Origin: Gammaproteobacteria bacterium
GTDB lineage: Bacteria > Pseudomonadota > Gammaproteobacteria > JAJPIJ01
Direction of reading: 5' to 3'
Length of the DNA: 64,000 bases
Assembly (NCBI GenBank): GCA_022071965.1
Contig: JAJVIQ010000004.1
Coordinates: 186,001-250,000 of the forward strand
The position numbers and the translations under genes are program-made. Below are positions 33,567 through 47,942 of this stretch, piece by piece (the first letter of the stretch is position 1; each line of letters starts with the position of its first letter). A model generated the notes under the pieces. The model did no database searches. It saw nothing but the letters and a program-made list of their open reading frames with translations, and was not told the origin of the DNA.

Positions 33567-34028
33567 CTATTTCGGCGGCGACAGTGTGAGGTCCAGCCGC
33601 AGCGGGGTCATGGCGGAGGGCGTGAATCCATGCCGGCGATAGAAGGCCTGCGCCTGGATGTTGTTGCGATCCACGAGCAGGGTGATGCGCAGGCAGCCGC
33701 ATTCACGGGCGGTCCTCACCGCCTGCTGCAGCAGGTCCGCCCCGGTGCCGAGGCCGCGCTCCTCGGGCGTGACGATCATGTCCTCGAGTATGGCGGCACG
33801 CCCTCCCATGGCGGTGCTCACCGTGAACAGCAGGTTCACCATGCCGACGATCCGGGAGTCGCGTCGCGCCACCAGGATGCGCCCGACCTCCGGCTGGGTG
33901 ATGATGAGGCGCAGGCCCTCCTGTTGCCTGGCGAGATCGGGCGAGAAGTCCGGCTCCTGCGCGAACAGCAGGGTCAGAAGCTCCGCGAGCGTGGGGATGT
34001 CTTCGATGGTAGCGTCGGTGAAGTTCAT
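33567..34028 (-). CDS. GNAT family N-acetyltransferase
   Basis: A 153-aa acetyltransferase that uses acetyl-CoA; substrate unknown. The CoA pyrophosphate-binding loop is EERGLGTGADLL at about residues 92-103, preceded by the ILEDMIVTPE strand. The C-terminal FYRRHGF motif is typical. The start ATG at 34026-34028 fits the usual N-terminus (NFTDATIEDIPTLAELL). It is last in a minus-strand series with VOC, lipoprotein and glgP genes, separated by 43 bases from the VOC gene. Confidence 0.88.
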   Translation of the reverse strand: MNFTDATIEDIPTLAELLTLLFAQEPDFSPDLARQQEGLRLIITQPEVGRILVARRDSRIVGMVNLLFTVSTAMGGRAAILEDMIVTPEERGLGTGADLLQQAVRTARECGCLRITLLVDRNNIQAQAFYRRHGFTPSAMTPLRLDLTLSPPK

Positions 34029-34071
34029 GCGGCGAGCGCCGTCGTCGCGGGCCCCGGCAAGGGTGTTGAGC

Positions 34072-34455
34072 TCAGTCTTCCCATCGGTTGGCCTCCTCGG
34101 CGAACGACGACCCTTGCGCCTGCACGACACAGAAGCGGTGGCCGGTGGGCGCCTCCATCACCCACCAGTCGTGCACCTGCCGTACGCGCCTGGCGCCCAG
34201 GGCCTCGAGCCGGCGCAGCTCCGCCTCGATATCGTCGGTCTCGATGTCGAGGTGGACGCGACTGGGATGATCGACCTTTTGCACCTCGATATGCAACTCG
34301 TTCGCGCCGGTGTCGAGGACCACGTAACCGCGGTCGATCGGGTCCGGCGACGGCCTGACGCGGCGACCGAGCGCTCGCCTCCAGAACTCGGCGGCAGCGG
34401 CCAGATCCTCGGTCTGACAATCGATGATGAGCCCCCCAAGCTGACTGCGGTGCAT
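34072..34455 (-). CDS. VOC superfamily (glyoxalase/bleomycin-resistance-like) protein
   Basis: A 127-aa protein with two beta-alpha-beta-beta-beta modules. The first begins GGLIIDCQTEDLAAAAEFWRRALG and contains ELHIEVQKV; the second contains VHLDIETDDIEAELRRLEALGA and ends with GHRFCVVQ. This single-chain fold usually binds a divalent metal and acts in isomerase, dioxygenase or sequestration reactions. The specific function cannot be told. It lies 23 bases after the lipoprotein gene. Confidence 0.85.
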   Translation of the reverse strand: MHRSQLGGLIIDCQTEDLAAAAEFWRRALGRRVRPSPDPIDRGYVVLDTGANELHIEVQKVDHPSRVHLDIETDDIEAELRRLEALGARRVRQVHDWWVMEAPTGHRFCVVQAQGSSFAEEANRWED

Positions 34456-34478
34456 GGCATCCCTCCGCGGATTCTGAG

Positions 34479-35201
34479 TCAGGGTTTGCGCAGGTGTTCG
34501 AGCTCGACCTCGAGCGTACCGCCCGGCAACGCCGAACTGGACGTCGTTTCCCTGCGCTCGGACTTCACCAGGCCGACCCCGGGGGCGTACCAGTCCACCT
34601 GATCGACCTTGATCTCCGCCAGCCCCACCTGCTTGCGGACCTCCGCCAGGGTGCCGCCGCCCGCATGGACGCGCAGGCAGCCGCGGAACTCGCCGGCCGG
34701 CACGCGCACCACATCATCGACGCTCTCCACCGTGTAGAGCAGCGGCACGTCGGTCTCGATCCGGTAGAGCGCGCCGGCGGCATGGCTGGTGACCTCGAGC
34801 ACGCGCGTGCGCGTGTCTCCCTTCCAGGTCGCACCGGCGGCGATGCCGGCAGGCAGCACCGTCTGCGGCATGGAAAAACGGCGGGGTTCCTCGCCTTCAG
34901 CCGCCTCGCCCACGCGCAGCACACCCTGCGCGCCCCGCGCATAGAGCATGGTCGTGCCGTCCGGACTGCGGCGCGGCACCGTGCTCACGCCGGCGAGCTC
35001 GTAGGCCGGGAGGTTGGTGACCAGGTGTTTGCCCTGACGCGGGCCGTCGGCGGTCACGATCCGCATCGCATACTGCCACTCCCACCCGGGATGGAGCGGG
35101 AAATAGTCCTGCGCCGGCGGCGCGCAGCCGGCGAGCAGCGCGAGGGCGAGCAGCACCCGCGCGCCGATGGCCGCGCCGTGTTCGCCGCGGCAGGTGATCA
35201 A
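34479..35201 (-). CDS. Probable lipoprotein of unknown function
   Basis: A protein of about 240 residues with a lipobox (LLALALLAGC, Cys near residue 26 from the chosen start), so it should be anchored in the envelope. The mature part starts APPAQDYFPLHPGWEWQYAMRI and is beta-rich, resembling small lipoproteins that begin DYFPLxxGxxWxY. The start is uncertain: TTG at 35199-35201 gives a reasonable charged n-region and has GGGTGG upstream. It follows glgP by 13 bases, suggesting co-transcription, without an obvious link to glycogen. Confidence 0.7.
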   Translation of the reverse strand: MITCRGEHGAAIGARVLLALALLAGCAPPAQDYFPLHPGWEWQYAMRIVTADGPRQGKHLVTNLPAYELAGVSTVPRRSPDGTTMLYARGAQGVLRVGEAAEGEEPRRFSMPQTVLPAGIAAGATWKGDTRTRVLEVTSHAAGALYRIETDVPLLYTVESVDDVVRVPAGEFRGCLRVHAGGGTLAEVRKQVGLAEIKVDQVDWYAPGVGLVKSERRETTSSSALPGGTLEVELEHLRKP

Positions 35202-35214
35202 CGGCCACCCGCGC

Positions 35215-37773
35215 TCAGACCCATAGCATCTGCCCGGTCTCGAAGCGGTGAGTGATGAGCGGATGGCAGGGGAAGGCACGTATGCGGTAGCTGCGCAGCC
35301 CCGATTCACGCGGTTTCAGCCGCGTGCGGTAGAGGGTTTCGCCGTGCTCGTCGGTGCCCTCCGGCATCAACAGCACCGAGGTCGCCGGGCGGAATTCTCC
35401 CTGCGCGTCCTCGCTGCCCAGTTGCAGTTCCACCCACACGTCCCCGGCGGCGAGCTCGCCCAGCCGGACCGCAACGGTGACGCGGGTCTCCTCGCCCAGG
35501 GTGAGCCGCAGGCGAGCCTGCTCGACGAGGCGCACGCCGACCTGCGGCCAGTGGGCGGCGATGCGGCCCTTCCATTCCGCCAGCTCGCGTGCCGCGGCAT
35601 GATCCTCGGCGGCAAACAGCGCCTGCTGCCGCGCGGCCGGCGCGTAGAACTTGCCCACGTACTCCAGGAACATGCGCTCGGAGTTGTAGCGCGGGAGTAT
35701 CGAGCGCATGGACGTCTTTGCCATCTGCACCCAGTCGGCGGGAAAGCCGTGACTGTCGCGGCGGTGGAACAGCGGCAGCACCTCGTTCTGCATCAGATCG
35801 AGCAGGTCCTGCGCCTCCAGGCGATCGCGATGCTCCCTTGCGGTCTCCGGGCTGTGCGGCGCGATTGCCCAGCCGTTGCCGCCGTCGTAGCCCTCGCCCC
35901 ACCAGCCGTCCAGGATGCTCAGGTTGAGCACGCCGTTGATGCCGGCCTTCATGCCGGAGGTTCCGCTCGCCTCGAGGGGATACTCCGGCACGTTGAGCCA
36001 TACGTCCACGCCGGTCACCAGCCGCCGCGCCAGTCCGATGTCATAGCCCTCCACCAGGACGATGCGCCCCTCGAACTCCGCGCGCTGCGTGTACTCGTGG
36101 ACAGTGCGGATCAGGGCCTGGCCGGCGCCGTCATGCGGGTGCGCCTTGCCGGCGAAGACGATGATCGCGGGCCGCTGCGGATCGTTGAGGATGCGCGCCA
36201 GCCGCCCGGGATCCTGGAACAGCAGCGAGGCGCGCTTGTAGGTCGCGAAGCGGCGCGCGAACCCCATGATGCACACGTCCTGCTCCGGGTCGAGAAAGCG
36301 GGTCCGTCGCGCGATCTCCGACTGGCTGCAGCCGTTGCGCAGCAGCGGCGGCAGGAGGCGCTGGCGCAGATCCCGGATGAGGTCGTAGCGCAGCAGCTGT
36401 CGGGTGCTCCAGAACGTGGCGTCCGGCAGGTCGTCGATGCGCTCCCAGAACTTGGGGTTGCGCAGCTCGTTGCGCCACTGGCTGCCCCAGCGCAGGTCGA
36501 ACAGGTTGCTCCACGCGGGCGCCAGGAACGTCGGCACGTGTATGCCGTTGGTGACGTAGTCGAGCGGATTCTCCGCCGGATCGATGCCGGGCCAGATGTA
36601 GCTCTCCGTGCGCGAGGCCACGGCGCCGTGGATGCGGCTCACGCCGTTGTGAAAGCGGGAGCCGCGCAGCGCCAGGGCGGTCATGTTGAAGCCGCCGTTA
36701 TTGGCCGGACTCGCCCCCAGGGCCAGGAACTGCTCCTCGGTGGTGCGCAGCAGCGGTATGAACGCGCCGAAGTACTCGAGCATCATCGCACGTTCGAAGA
36801 TGTCGTGGCCGGCGGCGACCGCCGTGTGGGTGGTGAACACGGTGCCGGCGGCGACCTGCTCCAGCGCGGCGTCGAATTTCATGCCCGCCTGCACGAGCTC
36901 GCGCAGCCGCTCGAGGACCTGGAAGGCGGCATGGCCCTCGTTGATGTGCCAGACCGTGGGGTTCAGCCCGATGCTGCGCAACGCGCGCACCCCCCCTATC
37001 CCCAGTGCGATCTCCTGCTGTATGCGGGTGTTCCGATCGCCGCCGTACAGGGCCTCGGTGATGCGGCGATCCTCCGCCAGGTTCGCATCGACGTCGGCGT
37101 CGAGCAGCAGCAGGCGGATGTGGCCGATGCGGGCCTGCCAGAGATTCAGGTGCAGTGCGCGCTGCGGCAGATCCACGCGCACGCGCCGCTGTGCGCCGGC
37201 ATCGTCGAGGACCGGCGCCACCGGCAGATCGGCGAAATCGATGGGCCGGTTGCGCAGCTGCTGGTTGCCGTGGCCGTCGATCAACTGATCGACGTATCCG
37301 CTGCGGTACAGCAGGCCGACGGCGATGAACGGTGCGCCGAGATCGGTGGCGGCCTTGCAGTGATCGCCCGCCAAGATGCCCAGCCCGCCGGAATAGATGG
37401 GCGCGCTCTCGTGAAATCCGAACTCGGCGCAGAAGTAGGCGATGAGGTCGCGCCCGGGGTCGAGATCCCCGGTGATCCCGGCGTCCGGCTCCTTGGCCAT
37501 GTAGGTGTCGTACTCCGACAGCACGCCCTTGTAGTCCTGGAGGAAGACCAGGCTCGCGGCCGCCTCGTCGAGCGTCTCCTGCGACACCCGGCGCAGGAAT
37601 ACACGCGGGTTGTGCCCGCACTCGTGCCACAGCGCGCGATCGAGATTCGCGAACAGCAGCCGCGCGCGGCGGTTCCAGCTGTAGGCGAGATTGCCGGCGA
37701 GTTCCGGAAGTCGCGCGAGGGCAGCCGGGATCACGGGTTGAACCTCGAGCGCGAAGCGCGAACCGGAACTCAT
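35215..37773 (-). CDS. glgP: Alpha-glucan (glycogen) phosphorylase
   Basis: An 852-aa GT35 enzyme that releases glucose-1-phosphate from glycogen. It belongs to the shorter branch with the N-terminal LAGNLAYSWNRRARLLFANLD region and INEGHAAF motif. The PLP lysine lies in EASGTSGMKAGINGVLNLS. FAGKAHPHD and MGFARRFATYKRA segments form the phosphate and substrate sites. GGGGAG lies 8 bases before the ATG. It diverges from glgA, so synthesis and breakdown genes share a 220-bp control region. Confidence 0.95.
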   Translation of the reverse strand: MSSGSRFALEVQPVIPAALARLPELAGNLAYSWNRRARLLFANLDRALWHECGHNPRVFLRRVSQETLDEAAASLVFLQDYKGVLSEYDTYMAKEPDAGITGDLDPGRDLIAYFCAEFGFHESAPIYSGGLGILAGDHCKAATDLGAPFIAVGLLYRSGYVDQLIDGHGNQQLRNRPIDFADLPVAPVLDDAGAQRRVRVDLPQRALHLNLWQARIGHIRLLLLDADVDANLAEDRRITEALYGGDRNTRIQQEIALGIGGVRALRSIGLNPTVWHINEGHAAFQVLERLRELVQAGMKFDAALEQVAAGTVFTTHTAVAAGHDIFERAMMLEYFGAFIPLLRTTEEQFLALGASPANNGGFNMTALALRGSRFHNGVSRIHGAVASRTESYIWPGIDPAENPLDYVTNGIHVPTFLAPAWSNLFDLRWGSQWRNELRNPKFWERIDDLPDATFWSTRQLLRYDLIRDLRQRLLPPLLRNGCSQSEIARRTRFLDPEQDVCIMGFARRFATYKRASLLFQDPGRLARILNDPQRPAIIVFAGKAHPHDGAGQALIRTVHEYTQRAEFEGRIVLVEGYDIGLARRLVTGVDVWLNVPEYPLEASGTSGMKAGINGVLNLSILDGWWGEGYDGGNGWAIAPHSPETAREHRDRLEAQDLLDLMQNEVLPLFHRRDSHGFPADWVQMAKTSMRSILPRYNSERMFLEYVGKFYAPAARQQALFAAEDHAAARELAEWKGRIAAHWPQVGVRLVEQARLRLTLGEETRVTVAVRLGELAAGDVWVELQLGSEDAQGEFRPATSVLLMPEGTDEHGETLYRTRLKPRESGLRSYRIRAFPCHPLITHRFETGQMLWV

Positions 37774-37993
37774 CTCACTGGCTCCCCTGGCCGATCATGG
37801 TTGCGTATCCGCGCGCCGGCGCGCGCGGCCCTGGCGCCTTGCCCCCGGCACGGCGCGGCGGGTCGACGGACGAAAACCCGGGGCCTCGCCGCACCGGGCA
37901 GTTGCGGCGCGTCAACGGGTTTCGGCATTATAAGCCGCGCGCGGACGGCGATGCGCGCGTCCGCCGCCCCGCCATCGAGGAACGTACGCCCGC
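37774..37993. promoter_or_regulatory. Divergent glgP/glgA intergenic region
   Basis: This 220-bp stretch must hold promoters for both glgP (left) and glgA (right). The only AT-rich piece is CATTATAAG near 37927-37934, where TATAAG could be the -10 element of glgA about 60 bases before its ATG. No convincing -35 element is seen at the usual distance, so an activator or another sigma factor may be needed. Confidence 0.4.
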
Positions 37994-39451
37994 ATGAAAA
38001 AGGTATTGTTCGCCGCCAGCGAGGCCCACCCGCTGGCGAAGACGGGCGGTCTCGGTGAGGTGTGCGGCGCGCTGCCTTTGGCGCTGCAGCAGTGCGGTCA
38101 CGACGTGCGCGTGGCCCTCCCCGGCTACCGCACGGTGCTGGAGCAATGCGGCAACGTGCGGGTTCTCGCGCAGCTCACCGTCCCCGGCAGCCTGGAGCCG
38201 GTGCGGATCCTCGAGACCACCCTCGGCCGATCGACGGTGCCGGCGCTGATCGTCGATGCGCCGGGCATGTTCGACAGGGCGGGCGGCCTGTACGTCGACG
38301 TCGACGGCAGGGATTACACCGACAACGCCAACCGCTTCACGGTGTACTGCCGTGCGGTGGTCGAGCTGGCGATGGATCGGGGTGCACTTTACTGGCAGCC
38401 CGACGTCGTGCACTGCCACGACTGGCAGACCGGCCTCGTGCCGGCGCTGCTCGCCCGCGCGCCCGTGCGCCCGGGCACGGTGTTCACCATCCACAACATC
38501 GCCTATGCGGGCAGCTTCGATCGCGAGCGTTTCGATTCCCTGCATCTGCCCGCGGATCTGTACACGCCCGAGAGCATGGAGTTCTACGGCCGGTTCGCCT
38601 TCATCAAGGGCGGCCTGGTCTACTCCGACCTGATCACGACCGTCAGCCCGACCTACGCGCGCGAGATCCGGACGCCGGAGAAGGGTTGCGGCCTGGAGGG
38701 TCTGCTGCAGCATCGAAGCCAGGATCTCGTCGGCATCATCAACGGCGTGAACTACGCGCTGTGGGATCCCGCCGTCGACCCCGTGATCGCCGAGCGTTAC
38801 GATGCCGGGACACTGGAGAACAAGCGCTGGAACCGGAGGGCTCTCCAGCAGGACCTGGGTCTGCGCGAGGATGAGGACGCGTTGCTGATCGGCGTGGTCT
38901 CGCGGCTGGCATACCAGAAGGGGATGGACCTGCTGCCCGCTGCCCTGGCGCCGTTGTGGACGCAGGGCGTGCAGCTCGCCCTGCTCGGCAGCGGCGATCC
39001 GCGGCTGCAGTCGGAGATCGAGCAGACCTGCCGTGAGCATCCCGGCCGGTGCGCCGCCTATTTCGGCTACAACGACACCCTCGCGCACCGCATCCTGGCG
39101 GGGGCGGACGTCTTCCTCATGCCCTCGCGCTACGAACCGTGCGGTCTCGGTCAGCTCTATGCCCAGCGCTATGGCACGGTGCCGGTCGTGCGCCGGACCG
39201 GCGGCCTGGCCGACACCGTGGTGCCCGTGAACGCCTCGACGCTCGCCGCCGGCACGGCTACCGGCGTGATGTACGAGGACGACAGCGTCGAGGCCCTCTC
39301 GGCGGCGGTCCTGGCGGCGATGTACCTGCGGCGCGCACCGGCGCAGTGGCGCCAGTTGCAGATCGCGGGCATGCGGCGGGACTTCAGCTGGGGCGAGAGC
39401 GCACGCGCCTATGCCGAGGTCTACCGTCAGGCGCGGGAGCGGCGCCGCTGA
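37994..39451 (+). CDS. glgA: Glycogen synthase
   Basis: A 485-aa GT5 enzyme that extends alpha-1,4 glucan with ADP-glucose. The ADP-glucose-binding KTGGLGEV motif lies at residues 16-23. Further landmarks are VHCHDWQTGLVP, the IINGVNYALWDP loop, VSRLAYQKGMDLL, and the catalytic-site region MPSRYEPCGLGQLYAQRYGTVPVVRRTGGLADTV near the C-terminus. Length is normal for the family. It completes the synthesis set with glgC and glgB encoded 16 kb to the left. Confidence 0.96.
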   Translation: MKKVLFAASEAHPLAKTGGLGEVCGALPLALQQCGHDVRVALPGYRTVLEQCGNVRVLAQLTVPGSLEPVRILETTLGRSTVPALIVDAPGMFDRAGGLYVDVDGRDYTDNANRFTVYCRAVVELAMDRGALYWQPDVVHCHDWQTGLVPALLARAPVRPGTVFTIHNIAYAGSFDRERFDSLHLPADLYTPESMEFYGRFAFIKGGLVYSDLITTVSPTYAREIRTPEKGCGLEGLLQHRSQDLVGIINGVNYALWDPAVDPVIAERYDAGTLENKRWNRRALQQDLGLREDEDALLIGVVSRLAYQKGMDLLPAALAPLWTQGVQLALLGSGDPRLQSEIEQTCREHPGRCAAYFGYNDTLAHRILAGADVFLMPSRYEPCGLGQLYAQRYGTVPVVRRTGGLADTVVPVNASTLAAGTATGVMYEDDSVEALSAAVLAAMYLRRAPAQWRQLQIAGMRRDFSWGESARAYAEVYRQARERRR

Positions 39452-39597
39452 CCGCGTCGATCCGGCCGCCGGGTTGCGGGTCGTGGAAGGACTCGGATCC
39501 GGGCGCCGGGGCCTGAGCTAGAATAGCTCACGCACCGGGGCCGAGACCCGGAGTGGTCCGCTCATTCCATCGCGAATCAGGCTGGCGCGGAAACCCC

Positions 39598-41523
<1,926 letters not shown>

Positions 41524-41551
41524 AGGAATCGCGGCGAGGAACGGGGGCATC

Positions 41552-41968
41552 ATGAGACCGTGGATCACGTTATCCCTGGCGACGCTGCTGTGCTGGGGCC
41601 TGTGGGGATTTCTCGGCAAGCTCGGCGGCCGCACGCTGGCCCCGGGGCACCTGCTGCTGGTCACCTACACGGGCATGGTGATCGTCTATCCCCTCGTGAT
41701 GCTGCTGTTCGGCAAGGACTTCCGGATCGACGGCGGCGCCCGGGATCAATGGTACGCCTTGGCCGCGGGGCTGGTCTGCGGCCTGGGTTTCCCGCTGTTC
41801 TATCTCGCCCTGAGCGGCGGCCAGGTCTCCAAGGTGGTGGTGATCACCGCCACCTATCCGGTGGTGACCGTGCTGCTCGCGGCGTGGCTGCTCTCCGAGC
41901 CGCTCACCGTGAAGACGGCGCTGGGCACGGCGCTGGCCGTGATCGGGATAGTGCTGCTGTCGACATAG
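41552..41968 (+). CDS. Half-size EamA/DMT transporter protein
   Basis: A 138-aa membrane protein made of a single EamA-like unit with about five helices: LATLLCWGLWGFLGKLGG, LLLVTYTGMVIVYPLVM, YALAAGLVCGLGFPLFYLAL, VVVITATYPVVTVLLAAWLL and TALGTALAVIGIVLLS. Most DMT permeases have two such units, so this one probably forms dimers, like other small DMT proteins. It lies 28 bases after sigma54 activator 1 and 23 bases before activator 2, between paralogues, and is presumably co-transcribed with them. The substrate is unknown. Confidence 0.85.
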   Translation: MRPWITLSLATLLCWGLWGFLGKLGGRTLAPGHLLLVTYTGMVIVYPLVMLLFGKDFRIDGGARDQWYALAAGLVCGLGFPLFYLALSGGQVSKVVVITATYPVVTVLLAAWLLSEPLTVKTALGTALAVIGIVLLST

Positions 41969-41991
41969 CACGGGCGCGGGGAGCTGCAGGC

Positions 41992-43896
<1,905 letters not shown>

Positions 43897-43929
43897 CGTG
43901 CCGCGGGACGTCGTGGGAGATCATCTCGT

Positions 43930-45855
<1,926 letters not shown>

Positions 45856-45957
45856 TCGAAGCCGATAGGTCTACGCCTTCGCAGAGTCGGTGGTGCCGGA
45901 AGGGGAAATGGCGCGCCTCGGCAAGGCAGCGCCCCGGAACCCCGCGAATCCTTCCAT

Positions 45958-46860
45958 TCATTCCTGGCCGACCGGGGCGATCACCTCGCGGTGCTGTCGC
46001 AGCGCGATCAGCGTCAGAATGAGCAGCGCCGCGGCGATCAGCACCAGCCCGGCGAGCTCCACCGTATTCGGCTGCTCGCCGAGTTGCAGCCATGAGGCGA
46101 GCATGGCGATCACCGGGATCGCGAAGGTGCTCATGCCGGCGGTGCCGATGGGCAGCACCCTGAGCACGTAGAGCCACAGCCACCAGCCGATCGCGGTGGT
46201 GGCGATGGCATTGAAGGCCAGCGCGAGAGAAAAGGACATCGTCCACTGCACGTGCATGCCGGGGTTGAGCGCGGCGATGGCCGCCAGCGGCACGGAGCCG
46301 AACAGCATCTGCCAGGCCGTCATGGACAGCAGGTCCATGGGCGCGCGCGCCTGCATGCGCTTGACCATCACGGCGCTCACCGCCCAGACGAATCCCGAGG
46401 CCACCGCCAGCATCTTGCCCTGCGTGTGGCCGGTGACGGTCCATGGCTGCAGCACCAGCAGGAGTCCGGCGCCGGCGATGAGCGCGGTCACCCACTGGTA
46501 CCGCTGGACAGACTCCTTCAGGTACAGCCACGCGAGGAGCATGGCCCAGAAAGGCATGGTGAAGACCAGCACGGCGGTTCTTCCCGGCGCGCCTCCGGCG
46601 GCGGCCCACATGCTCAGCCCCACGAAGCCGCCGGTCTGCATCACGCCGAGAGCCATGAGCTCCGGCACACGCAGGGGCTTCAGGCTGCGGCCGCTCAGCG
46701 GCAGCACCACGAACAGGCACAGAGCGCCGAATGCCACGCGCAGCGCGCTGAAGGAAAACGGGTCGGCGTAATCGAGTGCGATCTTGATGATGACCCAGCT
46801 GTAGCCCCAGATCAGCGACAACAGGATCAGGGCGAGGAAGCGGTGGCAAGGCGTCGGCAT
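45958..46860 (-). CDS. EamA-family (DMT) permease
   Basis: A 300-aa inner-membrane protein with ten predicted helices in two EamA repeats. The first starts ALILLSLIWGYSWVIIKIAL with FSFSALRVAFGALCL; the second starts GKMLAVASGFVWAVSAVMVKRM. Such proteins export amino acids or other metabolites; the substrate is unknown. It is convergent with sigma54 activator 3 and divergent from cnoX. It is not specifically similar to the half-size EamA protein at 41.6 kb. Confidence 0.9.
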   Translation of the reverse strand: MPTPCHRFLALILLSLIWGYSWVIIKIALDYADPFSFSALRVAFGALCLFVVLPLSGRSLKPLRVPELMALGVMQTGGFVGLSMWAAAGGAPGRTAVLVFTMPFWAMLLAWLYLKESVQRYQWVTALIAGAGLLLVLQPWTVTGHTQGKMLAVASGFVWAVSAVMVKRMQARAPMDLLSMTAWQMLFGSVPLAAIAALNPGMHVQWTMSFSLALAFNAIATTAIGWWLWLYVLRVLPIGTAGMSTFAIPVIAMLASWLQLGEQPNTVELAGLVLIAAALLILTLIALRQHREVIAPVGQE

Positions 46861-46998
46861 GAAGGCATGGGCGGGAGACGGGAGCAGTGGCCGTGCGCGG
46901 CGTCGATGACGCGCAATGACAGGGAGTCTACCGGATCGCGCGCCTCCATGCCCGGGCGGGCGCCGCCGGCGCCCATCCGCAAGCCGCGTGAACTCCCG

Positions 46999-47004
46999 TA
47001 TACT
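46999..47004 (+). promoter_or_regulatory. -10 element of the cnoX promoter
   Basis: TATACT at 46999-47004 lies 28 bases before the cnoX start. A weak -35 candidate, TCCGCA, lies 17 bases upstream at 46976-46981. The transcript would begin at about 47011 and have a very short leader. Confidence 0.45.
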
Positions 47005-47031
47005 GCCCCGGTTTGATCACAGGGTGCCGCG

Positions 47032-47901
47032 ATGGCCGAGACCGAACACATCATTGAGGTGACCGATCGCAGCTTCGAGCAGGAGGTATTGCTGCGCTCG
47101 ATGCAGACGCCGGTGCTGGTGGATTTCTGGGCCGCGTGGTGCGCGCCGTGCAAGGCGCTCATGCCGGTTCTCGCCAAGCTTGCAGCCGACTTCGGCGGCG
47201 CATTCGCGCTCGCGAAGGTCAACACCGACGAGAACCAGCAGATAGCCATGCAATGTGGCATCCGCAGCCTGCCCACGGTGGTGCTCATCAAGGACGGGCA
47301 GATCATCGACGGGTTCGTCGGCGTGCAGCCGGAGAACGCCATCCGCGCATTGCTGGAGAAGCACCAGATCGCGCCGCGCGTGGCGCAGCCGGAGATCCCG
47401 CCGCCGATGCCGGCGGTGCCGCCCGAGGACCGGGCGCGCGCGATCGCCGAACTGCGCGCCATGCTCACGAGCACGCCAGGCGACGCGGCGATCGTCCTGC
47501 AGCTCACCGAGCTGCTGGTGGCCGAGGGCGATTATGCGGCCGCCGAGACGGTACTGAAGGATCTGTCCGAGGACCGGCTCAAGGAGGCCGATGCCGGCCG
47601 GCTGCTGGCCGCCATACGCCTCGGCAGCCTCGTAGCCGGCGCGCCGGACACCGCGACACTGCTGACGCGCCTGGAGGGCAATCCGAAGGACAGCGAGGCG
47701 GAGTATCTGCTCGGCATCCGCAGCGCGCTGGAAGGCGCGCACGAAATGGCGCTGGAATACCTGCTGGGCGTGGTGCGCCGCGATCGAAAGTTCGGCGACG
47801 ATGCGGCGCGCAAGGCGATGGTGGAGGTCTTCGCTCTGCTGGGTGGCGTCGGTCCGCTCGTCAAGCAATTCCGCAGCCGCCTGTACTCGGCGCTGAACTG
47901 A
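47032..47901 (+). CDS. cnoX: Thioredoxin-TPR chaperone, CnoX family
   Basis: A 289-aa protein with an N-terminal thioredoxin domain (residues 1-115) and a C-terminal TPR-like domain from about 130 (ARAIAELRAMLTSTPGDAAI onward), the architecture of E. coli CnoX (YbbN). It protects proteins during oxidative stress and passes them to GroEL and DnaK. The active site is Cys37-Ala-Pro-Cys40 in WCAPC; E. coli CnoX has a non-reducing SxxC site, so this protein probably keeps disulfide reductase activity. The gene appears to be monocistronic. Confidence 0.92.
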   Translation: MAETEHIIEVTDRSFEQEVLLRSMQTPVLVDFWAAWCAPCKALMPVLAKLAADFGGAFALAKVNTDENQQIAMQCGIRSLPTVVLIKDGQIIDGFVGVQPENAIRALLEKHQIAPRVAQPEIPPPMPAVPPEDRARAIAELRAMLTSTPGDAAIVLQLTELLVAEGDYAAAETVLKDLSEDRLKEADAGRLLAAIRLGSLVAGAPDTATLLTRLEGNPKDSEAEYLLGIRSALEGAHEMALEYLLGVVRRDRKFGDDAARKAMVEVFALLGGVGPLVKQFRSRLYSALN

Positions 47902-47907
47902 GCCGCT

Positions 47908-47934
47908 ACGGCGATTCGCCGCGCGCATCGCCGT
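47908..47934. terminator. Hairpin between convergent cnoX and nhaR
   Basis: Eight-base arms ACGGCGAT (47908-47915) and ATCGCCGT (47927-47934) pair perfectly around an 11-base loop, starting 6 bases after the cnoX stop and ending 8 bases before the nhaR stop. It could serve both directions. Confidence 0.5.
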
Positions 47935-47942
47935 GCGGGACC

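Noticed and set aside
37902-37934. TTGCGG and TATAAG as a full glgA promoter
   Set aside because: The spacing is 21 bases, too long for a standard sigma-70 promoter; only the -10-like element is noted.
35248-38058. 936-codon open frame on the plus strand
   Set aside because: It is antisense to glgP, which has full family motifs; in GC-rich DNA the opposite strand often stays open. Its translation is His/Arg/Gln-rich without domains.
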